DNA from: an uncultured Francisellaceae bacterium
GTDB taxonomy: Bacteria; Pseudomonadota; Gammaproteobacteria; UBA6186; Azoamicaceae
Reading direction: 5' to 3'
Assembly: GCA_945956915.1 (NCBI GenBank)
Contig: CAMFJH010000009.1
Location: 1-64,000 of the forward strand
Length of the DNA stretch: 64,000 bases
The notes beneath the pieces are model-generated. The model made no database searches. It had not been told where the DNA came from and was given only the letters and a program-made list of their open reading frames with translations. A program made the translations under genes and the position numbers. Each line of letters starts with the position of its first letter. The stretch's first letter is position 1. Below are positions 57,043 to 64,000 of the stretch, one piece after another.

Positions 57043-58461
57043 GTGAGTGCACAAGCAATTGAAACCGAAGTAGTGGTATTAGGTGCAGGTCCTGGTGGAT
57101 ACACAGCGGCTTTTAGGGCTTCAGATTTAGGCAAAAAAGTTGTGCTCATAGAACAAGAAGAAAGCTTGGGTGGTGTTTGTTTGAGAGTAGGGTGTATTCC
57201 TTCGAAAGCGCTTTTGCATGCAGCAAAAGCCATCGATGAGGCAGCTTACATGAGTGAACATGGTATTCAGTTTGGCGCCCCGAGTGTTGATTTAGATAAG
57301 CTTAGGGCTTGGAAAGACGGTGTTGTAAATCGTTTAGCTACGGGGGTTAAGGGTTTAGCGAAACAAAGACAAGTAGAAGTCGTATACGGCATTGGACAAT
57401 TTGTATCGGCTAATCAAATATCCGTAGAAACGAAAGAAGGCATTCAATTAATTAATTTTCAACAGGCGATTATTGCGGTGGGTTCGCGTCCTATACAATT
57501 GCCTTTTTTACCCCAAGATCCACGTATTATCGATTCTACTGGAGCGCTTGAATTAAAATCAATACCCAAGCGTATGTTAGTGATTGGGGGTGGTATTATT
57601 GGGATGGAAATGGCGACAGTCTATCATGCTTTAGGCTCTAAAATAAATGTGGTAGAACTGACAGAAGGCATTTTACCCGGTGTAGATAAAGATATCGTGG
57701 CACCTTTGCAAAAACGTTTACAAAAAAAATACGAGCAAATTTTATTAAATACAAAAGTTAGCAAAGTCGAAGCCAAAGCAGATGGCTTATGGGTGAGTTT
57801 TGAAGGTAAAGACGGTCTGATACCACCTGAACGTTACGACAGTATATTATCCGCGGTAGGACGAGCACCCAATGGCAAGCTGATTGCAGCCGAAAAAGCC
57901 GGTGTACAAGTTGATGAACGGGGATTTATTGCCGTTGATAAACAACAAAGAACGAATGTGAATCATATTTTTGCCATCGGTGATGTGGCCGGTAATCCCA
58001 TGTTAGCGCACAAAGCCATCCCTGAAGGTCGTGTTGCTGCAGAAGTGATTGCGGGTAAAAAGCATTTCTTTGAACCCCGTTGTATCCCTTCTGTTGCTTA
58101 CACGGATCCTGAAATTGCATGGGTAGGTTTAACCGAAATTGAAGCCAAAGCCAAGGGTATTAATTATGGCAAGGGCGTATTTCCTTGGGCTGCCAGTGGC
58201 CGTGCTTTAAGTATGGGACGTGAGGAAGGGGTGACTAAGCTCTTATTTGATCCACAAAGCAATCGCTTATTGGGTGCGGGCATTGCAGGCGTTCATGCAG
58301 GGGATTTAATTTCTGAGTTGGCCCTTGCCATTGAAATGGGCTGTGAAGCAGAAGACATCGCTTTAACAATTCATCCACACCCAACACTTTCGGAAACCAT
58401 TAGTTTGGCTACCGAAGTATTCGAAGGTACGATTACAGATTTGTATATGCCGAAGAAGTAA
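57043..58461 (+). CDS. lpdA: Dihydrolipoamide dehydrogenase (E3)
   Basis: 472 residues. FAD-binding VVLGAGPGGYTAAFRA, redox disulfide GGVCLRVGCIPSKALLH, NAD-binding VIGGGIIGMEMATVYHALG, and the C-terminal catalytic His-Glu dyad (HPHPTLSE). Starts GTG 57043 with GGGAGAAT upstream. Reoxidises E2 lipoate; also serves other 2-oxo acid dehydrogenases. Confidence 0.97.
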   Translation: MSAQAIETEVVVLGAGPGGYTAAFRASDLGKKVVLIEQEESLGGVCLRVGCIPSKALLHAAKAIDEAAYMSEHGIQFGAPSVDLDKLRAWKDGVVNRLATGVKGLAKQRQVEVVYGIGQFVSANQISVETKEGIQLINFQQAIIAVGSRPIQLPFLPQDPRIIDSTGALELKSIPKRMLVIGGGIIGMEMATVYHALGSKINVVELTEGILPGVDKDIVAPLQKRLQKKYEQILLNTKVSKVEAKADGLWVSFEGKDGLIPPERYDSILSAVGRAPNGKLIAAEKAGVQVDERGFIAVDKQQRTNVNHIFAIGDVAGNPMLAHKAIPEGRVAAEVIAGKKHFFEPRCIPSVAYTDPEIAWVGLTEIEAKAKGINYGKGVFPWAASGRALSMGREEGVTKLLFDPQSNRLLGAGIAGVHAGDLISELALAIEMGCEAEDIALTIHPHPTLSETISLATEVFEGTITDLYMPKK

Positions 58462-58492
58462 TGATAACTTTAAATGAGGAGACAGGTAGCGC

Positions 58493-60217
58493 ATGTCGAA
58501 ACGAATACCGATAGGTGTTGATGATTTTTCAAAACTTATCAATAAGGATAATAATTACTTATTTATAGACAAAAGTTTATTTATAAAAGACTTAATCGAC
58601 CAGGGTACAGAAGTATCATTGATTATGCGACCTCGTCGTTGGGGTAAGACTTTAAATATGTCGATGTTGCAACATTTTTTTTCTCCAGAAATCAATGGTT
58701 TTTCTACTAAAGGTATATTTGATGATTTAAAAATAGGCAAAGAAAATAATGGTTACTATTTGAATAAATATCACGCTAAACATCCTGTTATTTTTATTAC
58801 ATTTAAAGATGTAAAAGAGAATAGTTATGAAGCATTTATCAATACGATTTCTTTTCTAGTTCAAAATCTTTATAATACATTTACGGAACTTGATTCAAGT
58901 TTAAAGTTAAGCGATATCGACCATCAAAACTTAAAAAAACTTAAAGGCTTAGGGAATTATAAAGCTAATCATGTTGAATTAAGGCAGTCTTTAAGCACAC
59001 TTTCAGCGTTGTTATTCAAACATTATCATCAAAAAGTGTATATTTTAATTGATGAATATGATACACCATTAAACTATGCATACGGAAAAGAGCATTTTGA
59101 TGAAGTCGTTGACTTTCTTAAAGGAATGTTTGGTGCTGCTTTAAAAGGAAATTTCGCACTTGAAAAAGGTATTATGACGGGGATATTAAGGCTGTCTAAA
59201 AATAAAATGCTATCAGATATTAATAACTTATTTTTATACTCTTTTATGGAAAAACAATACAGTAGCTATTTTGGATTTTCTGAAGAAGAGGTTGCAGATC
59301 TATTTGAGCTAAGCAATACACCTTGTAATATGGAAGAAATTAAATATTGGTACAATGGTTATCATGCTGGATTACTTGCAAATATGTATAACCCATGGTC
59401 GATAATTAATTGCATCAAAAATGAAGGAGAATTAAAACCGTATTGGATCAAAACAGGAAATGAATCCTTATTACATGAAATTTTTTATAATGCCCCAAAA
59501 CCTATAGAAAATAAATTAGTACAATTGTTAGAAGGTGGATCAATTAAAGCCAGTGTTGATGAATATATTGCTTTTGATCAAATAAAAGAAGGTCGAGAGG
59601 ATATCATATGGAGTTTATTATGGACAACAGGCTACTTGAAGTTTTCAGAAAAACCAACAATTTCTGAGTTAGGAAATTATTTTGGGTTATTAGCGATTCC
59701 AAATTATGAAGTCTCTTGTAGCTTTAGAGCTGTTTTTCCAAAATGGATTCGTGCGTTTAATAAACTAAAATATGATTCATTTCTACAAGATCTCACTGTA
59801 GGAAATGTAGAAAGTTTTATTAAAGATTTAGAAGAATATATGATGAGCATTCCCAGTTGGTTTGATTTTCCAGAGGAGTCTAATTATCATACTTTTTTAT
59901 TAGGGTTAACTGCCAGTTTAGCGGAAACACATGAGATTGTATCTAATAAAGAAATTGGTTTGGGAAGAGTGGATTTTCTATTAATACCTAAAGCGCTGGA
60001 TAATCATTTAGGAATTGTGATGGAATTTAAAAAAGAAGATGCCGGCAAAACACTTGAACAATATGAACATCTTGCTATACAAGGATTGAATCAAATAAGC
60101 GATAAGAAATATACCGCTTCTTTAAAGCAAAATTCTAATATAAAAGAAGTTTTAAATTTGTGCATCGTTTTTTATGGTAAACGATTGGTTTATAGAAGTT
60201 TTTTTGAGCAGCATTAA
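58493..60217 (+). CDS. AAA-ATPase-like/PD-(D/E)XK nuclease-like protein (DUF1703 type)
   Basis: 574 residues. N-terminal AAA-ATPase_like domain (VSLIMRPRRWGKTLNMSMLQ with Walker A R-P-R-R-x-G-K-T, Walker B YILIDEYDTPL), and a C-terminal nuclease-like segment (GRVDFLLIPKALDN, then GIVMEFKKE, D...E-x-K). Such proteins are greatly multiplied in amoeba endosymbionts and are of unknown function; predicted to be mobile or defence-related. It has its own RBS (AGGAG and AGG before ATG). Confidence 0.85.
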   Translation: MSKRIPIGVDDFSKLINKDNNYLFIDKSLFIKDLIDQGTEVSLIMRPRRWGKTLNMSMLQHFFSPEINGFSTKGIFDDLKIGKENNGYYLNKYHAKHPVIFITFKDVKENSYEAFINTISFLVQNLYNTFTELDSSLKLSDIDHQNLKKLKGLGNYKANHVELRQSLSTLSALLFKHYHQKVYILIDEYDTPLNYAYGKEHFDEVVDFLKGMFGAALKGNFALEKGIMTGILRLSKNKMLSDINNLFLYSFMEKQYSSYFGFSEEEVADLFELSNTPCNMEEIKYWYNGYHAGLLANMYNPWSIINCIKNEGELKPYWIKTGNESLLHEIFYNAPKPIENKLVQLLEGGSIKASVDEYIAFDQIKEGREDIIWSLLWTTGYLKFSEKPTISELGNYFGLLAIPNYEVSCSFRAVFPKWIRAFNKLKYDSFLQDLTVGNVESFIKDLEEYMMSIPSWFDFPEESNYHTFLLGLTASLAETHEIVSNKEIGLGRVDFLLIPKALDNHLGIVMEFKKEDAGKTLEQYEHLAIQGLNQISDKKYTASLKQNSNIKEVLNLCIVFYGKRLVYRSFFEQH

Positions 60218-60248
60218 ACAACTGAATTTAGAAAACACTTAACGGTAT

Positions 60249-61529
60249 TTAGACTGAAGCATCAGGCGCTACAGGTTGCGCAACTTCTCTACCTATTGCT
60301 TGTGATTCTAAAGTCTTTTTTTCTACAAGCGTTGTCACACAGGAATCGGACCATACATTTAAAGCTGTTTCGATCATATCAATAATGCTGTAAAAGGGAA
60401 GAATTAAGCCTAGTAACTCAATGGGGATATTCATACTGGTCAATAAACTTGCAGATAAAAAGAAACAGCCCATTGGAACGCCTGCGTTGCCAATTGCTGC
60501 AATCGTAGAAATAAAGATCCATAAAAACATAGTAAAGAAATTAATTTCTAATCCATTATTTTGCATTAAATACATGACGGTTGCAAAAATAAAAGCAGCA
60601 CAGCCATTCATATTAATAGAAGTACAAAGTGGTAAAACCAAACGGCTGATTTTAGGTGAAATTTTTAGATTTTTTTCGATAGTCTCCATGGTAATGGGCA
60701 AAGTCCCCGCCGAAGACTTGGAAAAAAATGCAACCGATAATGCCGGTAACATGCCCTTCATAGCTCGAAATGGTTTGATTTTATTAAAGTGCAATAACAA
60801 GGGCAAAATCACAAAGCCTTGGACAAAATTGGCTAATACAACAACTAATAAATATTTGCTTAATCCACTGATATCAATACCCGATTGTAATTGTACAACG
60901 GTGGTACTCACAAAACCAAACAGTGCGATGGGTATGATTTTAACTACCCAAGAAGTAATCACAATAAATAGACTGTGAGCACCTTTAAAAAAATGACTAA
61001 TCGCTTTTCTATAATTGTCTTCGGGTATAAACGATATGGCTATGCCTACCAAAATACTGATCATTAAAACGCCCATCACTTGATGTTCAATAAAGGGCGC
61101 AAAAATATTAGAGGGGATAATGCCATTTAAATAGGCTAAATAATTGGTGGCTTGCAAATCCAGATTCGCACTTGCTGCGTTGGCATGGTCAACATTGGAG
61201 GGGGAAATGAAATAATACAAAAATGCAGTGACAGTCGCAGCCATTAAAGTTGTGCTGATGGTGTAATAAAGGGTTTTTTTGCCGATGGCTTTAAAATGCG
61301 CATTTTCTCTAAAGCCTGATAAAGTTACAATAATCGATAAAGAAATAATCGGCAAGCTGATAAATTTAAAAATTTTTATAAAGTTATCGGTAATAATTTC
61401 CCCTACATGCACGAGGGGTAGAATATTAAGGTATCCGCTAATTAGGCCTAGTAAAATGGCAAGCATGTACAAATGGCTTGTTTTTATATACTTAAATAAT
61501 GAATTATTTTTCACATGATTTACGCACAT
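60249..61529 (-). CDS. Dicarboxylate/amino-acid:cation symporter (DAACS family)
   Basis: 426 residues from ATG 61529 (AGAAAG 5-10 nt upstream); an ATG at 61544 would add five residues. Eight transmembrane helices and the re-entrant loops characteristic of glutamate/aspartate symporters (GltP/GLT-1): ISLPIISLSIIVTLSG, the SSAGTLPITMETIEKNL serine-rich loop, and NMNGCAAFIFATVMYL (NMDGT in most family members: here NMNGC). Imports glutamate, aspartate or dicarboxylates; the NMNGC change leaves the substrate uncertain. Confidence 0.85.
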   Translation of the reverse strand: MCVNHVKNNSLFKYIKTSHLYMLAILLGLISGYLNILPLVHVGEIITDNFIKIFKFISLPIISLSIIVTLSGFRENAHFKAIGKKTLYYTISTTLMAATVTAFLYYFISPSNVDHANAASANLDLQATNYLAYLNGIIPSNIFAPFIEHQVMGVLMISILVGIAISFIPEDNYRKAISHFFKGAHSLFIVITSWVVKIIPIALFGFVSTTVVQLQSGIDISGLSKYLLVVVLANFVQGFVILPLLLHFNKIKPFRAMKGMLPALSVAFFSKSSAGTLPITMETIEKNLKISPKISRLVLPLCTSINMNGCAAFIFATVMYLMQNNGLEINFFTMFLWIFISTIAAIGNAGVPMGCFFLSASLLTSMNIPIELLGLILPFYSIIDMIETALNVWSDSCVTTLVEKKTLESQAIGREVAQPVAPDASV

Positions 61530-61673
61530 AATTCTTTCTACCATCCTATAAATAATTTACAAACCAATGTTAGTTTACCAGATTTTCTAATGGTATGTCA
61601 AATATAAGATGTAGATACGCCTATACTTTAAATAATGGAGATTTTTTTGGTAGAAAATCTGAGCTAAAATCTC

Positions 61674-61701
61674 TAAAAAATCTGCTGTATAAAAATACAG
61701 C
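61674..61701 (-). terminator. Possible minus-strand terminator
   Basis: GCTGTAT-AAAA-ATACAGC (61684-61701) is a perfect 7-bp stem; on the minus strand it is followed by AGATTTTTTAG. It would insulate the DAACS gene from transcription coming from the right. Confidence 0.45.
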
Positions 61702-61799
61702 CATCTTGATTGTTGTAACTACCCAGCTATATAACAAAATATAGCCCTTGAACTCTTCGTAAACTAATAGTTTTATAATAAGATAATGGCATGCTTTAA

Positions 61800-62036
61800 G
61801 GTGAAAAATCCCCCCGATGCCCTTGGCATCGACCCCCTTTTGAAAAAGTGGGTAATCTACATTTATGTTGCGCTTCGCTTACATAAATGGCCTTTTCTTG
61901 ATCTTTTTAAATTTATTTAAACAATATTGTCTAAAAAAACAAAAAACGCATTGATGGTAGCGTAGCGACATCAATGCTCTTTACCCACTTTTTCAAAAGG
62001 GGGTCGATAGCGAAGCTAGCGGGGGGATTTTTATCG
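61800..62036. repeat. Foldback inverted-repeat element, copy B (MITE-like)
   Basis: A second member of the element at 25819-26101, shorter in the middle. Left end GGTGAAAAATCCCCCC, right end (reverse complement) GATAAAAATCCCCCC. Shared arm CGACCCCCTTTTGAAAAAGTGGGTAA at 61830-61855, and its inverted copy at 61982-62007. Hairpins: GATGCC-CTT-GGCATC on the left, TAGC-GAA-GCTA on the right; inner hairpins CATTTATGT...ACATAAATG and GCATTGATG...CATCAATGC. No ORF. It fills the left part of the 758-bp region 61545-62302. Confidence 0.8.
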
Positions 62037-62067
62037 TCTTGTGGAGCATCAGGGGAACCTGGGTAGT

Positions 62068-62250
62068 TACTGATTGTTATCAAAGGACGTCGTCGGGTGG
62101 GTAAAAGCCGTTGATTATTCGATTGTGGAAGAAATGAAATCAAAATTAGAGCATCTTAAAATACCAAAACATTTTTCCTTTAGATCCATTTTAATTCACG
62201 TGAATGGGGTGCAGGAATCAGTTGAAGAAAGTCAATTTTTTCAAAAATAA
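62068..62250 (+). pseudogene. Remnant of a DUF234-type AAA ATPase with internal deletion
   Basis: Two pieces in different frames: LIVIKGRRRVGKSR (62071-62111), a Walker A of the archaeal-type AAA ATPase family (PF01637/DUF234), and from 62110 the C-terminal end VDYSIVEEMKSKLEHL followed by FRSILIHVNGVQESVEES and a TAA at 62248-62250. The sequence between, normally over 300 residues, is missing. The left edge lies about 30 bp from copy B of the foldback element. Confidence 0.6.
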
Positions 62251-62302
62251 TCGATTTGGGTATTTTTTTATCATCACCTTAGTCTGCAAGATTCTTTTTA
62301 TC

Positions 62303-64000
62303 CTATTTTGACTTCGGGGTTGACACACTGGGTTGGCTATTTTGCAATCCTTCGTGAATAAGTGCAATCATGGGTGTTTGAGCTTTTTTATTGCCTGTGC
62401 CATAGGTTTTTAGCATTTGCTGCCATAAAGACGGACTGATAATTGTTTTCTTATTTCTGATCAAGCATTTTACAATGTCTTGCCTATCATGCATAATTGC
62501 ATATTCTAAACTTGTTATAGATTTATGAGTTTTAGGATTTACAGTTGCCACATTCGGATCTGCTGCTTGTTTTAGTAATGCCTCTATAAATTTTAGAGGT
62601 GTATTTTTATTTTTACAGGCTGTCTGGAGCAATGTAGCACCGTTTACGGGGACATTTGTGTCGATGGTACTCAATAATTTTTGAAAGTGTGTAAGGTTAT
62701 CGAAGCGATTATTTTCTAAGATACGGAATAATTCACCCCTATTACGAATGTCCATAACTTCTTTATCTTCACCTGTTGATAATACTACGGGTTTTGGGGG
62801 TACCTCTTCTGGAAGATGCTCTTTTTCTAAGTTTAAGTTAGGGTTTAAATCAGGTACCTGGGGTTCTAAGTGGACTTTCACTTCTTCTGGCATAGAAAGG
62901 ATTTTAGGGGATGAAAGGAAAATTTTTTCAACATTTTCCTGTAAATTCTGTACAATAGCATCAATACCTTCAAGATTTTTAAATTTATTTTCGAAAGCGA
63001 TAATTTCTTTATTTATCGATTTAACATCCTCTTCTTTAAAGCAATATTGTTTAAGCTTGTTGTCTGCAAGGATGTGTTCCATTCTATGATTTATTTCAGT
63101 CTTTACTTTTGCTTCTTGAGCGGGGCCCTGGAATTCATAAGATTTACGACTTTTTAATCTTTCAATAAAAGCCAACATCTTTTGCACAGAGTTTTGATTA
63201 TATTCGTCCATAATCCACTCCCATTCATTCAGCAGATTATCAGCAATGTCTAGAATCGAGCTTGTATTAGGGTTTGCTTTATCCGTCTTAAAATATTGTT
63301 TTAACTCCTGAATTTCTGACTTTATAGTTTCATTATCGAGCTTATTTAAAGCGTGCTCGCTAAATTCTGAATTTTTGAGAATGTTTTTTCTTAATGTGAT
63401 AATTTTCGTTTTAATGTTTTCTTTTTGTGCATTGCTTAATGAGTGGGGGTTGGGCATTGTATTGAGTTTTTCTTTTAATTCGGCAATTAAATTTTTCATT
63501 CTTTTTGCAGGGGGTACAGAATTTTCTTCTTTGTATTTGATTTCTTGTTCTTGCTGGAATCTCTGTTGTTGTGTTTTTTCACTTTCAAAATCTGTAAAAG
63601 CAAAAATTGCATGCAACAACTTTGGATCGTCTATCAAAGTTCTGTTGGGAATTAATTTTCCCTGCTTGTCTCTTGTTGTTAGTAGGGTCTCCACAGTGGC
63701 GAGTCTTTGATTCTTTTTTTGTGCTAATAGAGTACGATTACGAGTCAATAATTTGGGGATACCCACAAATTGTTCAGTTTCACTGGTATCAGACCCTAGC
63801 CCAAAATCTATCAAAGTCGTATTTACTTCTAAGGCATTTTTGACGATAATGACTGCCTCTTCTGGTATTCTAAAACTGTTTATGACAAATGTAGTTAAGC
63901 TTTTATTTTCCTGTATGGCCCCGGCAAGCATCGTCATGCACTCAATACCCTCCGGCCCCCGGACATTAAAGCCTCCTGCTATGCTTTGATTATGAGAAAA
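62303..64000 (-). CDS. LRR-ankyrin protein, 5' end outside the window
   Basis: At least 565 residues; the frame stays open to the window edge, so the ATG at 63937 is probably internal. N-terminal leucine-rich-repeat segments of RNase-inhibitor type (AGAIQENKSLTTFVINSFRI, VKNALEVNTTLIDFGLG), a middle coiled-coil region rich in Lys/Glu (about 100-350), and C-terminal ankyrin-like repeats (GATLLQTACKNKNTPLKFIE, SLEYAIMHDRQDIVKCLI). Both repeat kinds mediate protein binding and are typical of host-directed proteins in this group; no secretion signal is identified. Soluble, no membrane helix. Confidence 0.75.
   Translation of the reverse strand, partial: FSHNQSIAGGFNVRGPEGIECMTMLAGAIQENKSLTTFVINSFRIPEEAVIIVKNALEVNTTLIDFGLGSDTSETEQFVGIPKLLTRNRTLLAQKKNQRLATVETLLTTRDKQGKLIPNRTLIDDPKLLHAIFAFTDFESEKTQQQRFQQEQEIKYKEENSVPPAKRMKNLIAELKEKLNTMPNPHSLSNAQKENIKTKIITLRKNILKNSEFSEHALNKLDNETIKSEIQELKQYFKTDKANPNTSSILDIADNLLNEWEWIMDEYNQNSVQKMLAFIERLKSRKSYEFQGPAQEAKVKTEINHRMEHILADNKLKQYCFKEEDVKSINKEIIAFENKFKNLEGIDAIVQNLQENVEKIFLSSPKILSMPEEVKVHLEPQVPDLNPNLNLEKEHLPEEVPPKPVVLSTGEDKEVMDIRNRGELFRILENNRFDNLTHFQKLLSTIDTNVPVNGATLLQTACKNKNTPLKFIEALLKQAADPNVATVNPKTHKSITSLEYAIMHDRQDIVKCLIRNKKTIISPSLWQQMLKTYGTGNKKAQTPMIALIHEGLQNSQPSVSTPKSK

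Noticed and set aside
1-64000. tRNA or rRNA genes
   Set aside because: No T-loop/acceptor stem pattern or rRNA-like sequence was noticed in any intergenic stretch; a covariance search was not possible here.

Overview
The window is AT-rich gammaproteobacterial chromosome. It most likely comes from an intracellular or amoeba-associated member of the Legionellales (Coxiella/Rickettsiella/Aquicella/Berkiella-like); this lineage call is an inference from gene content, not from a phylogeny. The evidence is a Tlc/NTT-type ATP/ADP translocase (an energy-parasitism marker), several eukaryotic-like or effector-like proteins (two ankyrin proteins, one of them with leucine-rich repeats, an 11-repeat Sel1 protein, a Fic protein, long coiled-coil proteins without homologues I recognise), an AAA-ATPase-like/PD-(D/E)XK protein of a type expanded in endosymbionts, and gamma-type housekeeping genes (AceE-type homodimeric pyruvate dehydrogenase, clpB, prfC, NADH dehydrogenase I). 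Several genes are broken or reduced to remnants.

Layout. 0-4.8 kb: an LplT-like MFS transporter with one in-frame amber codon, and a large ankyrin/coiled-coil gene broken by two frameshifts. 4.8-7.5 kb: a TrpXYZ-like ABC importer operon behind an extended -10 promoter and a 23-codon leader peptide ending in SPWRRWRI, which looks like a tryptophan attenuator. 7.5-11 kb: a Fic protein with an operator-like repeat cluster upstream, and a coiled-coil protein of unknown function. 11.1-18.5 kb: ahpC-type peroxiredoxin, pgeF, clpB, a WbpM/FlaA1-type sugar-nucleotide dehydratase and prfC, tightly packed on the + strand. 18.5-24 kb: three less certain genes and an AddA/UvrD-like helicase lacking a nuclease domain, preceded by a structured 5' leader. 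24-29 kb: ATP/ADP translocase, a foldback element, and two convergent-flanked APC amino-acid permeases. 29-32.7 kb: a type I secretion operon (PrtD-type ABC exporter, HlyD-type adaptor with a long N-terminal extension, and a small basic protein as first gene). 32.7-36.2 kb: a LuxR remnant, a membrane protein of unknown function, the Sel1 protein and a second kind of inverted-repeat element.

36.2-47.8 kb holds nuoEFGHIJKLMN, a gapless operon in which nuoA-D are missing from the expected upstream position; the repeat element sits exactly there. 47.8-53 kb carries an unknown two-gene secreted/cytosolic pair, an outer-membrane beta-barrel protein, a LysE-type exporter, a periplasmic protein and AmpD. 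53-58.5 kb is the pyruvate dehydrogenase operon aceE-aceF-lpd, translationally coupled to ampD. 58.5-64 kb has the AAA-ATPase-like protein, a dicarboxylate/amino-acid symporter, the second copy of the foldback element, a doubly deleted DUF234-type ATPase remnant, and an LRR-ankyrin protein running off the right edge.

Taken together the genes describe an organism that imports host ATP and amino acids (NTT, TrpXYZ-like, two APC permeases, a DAACS symporter) while keeping its own pyruvate oxidation and complex I, and that carries host-interaction proteins between the housekeeping blocks. The least explained items are the two foldback elements, whose arms contain hairpins that differ in sequence between copies but keep pairing, and the Trp-codon leader in front of the ABC importer.
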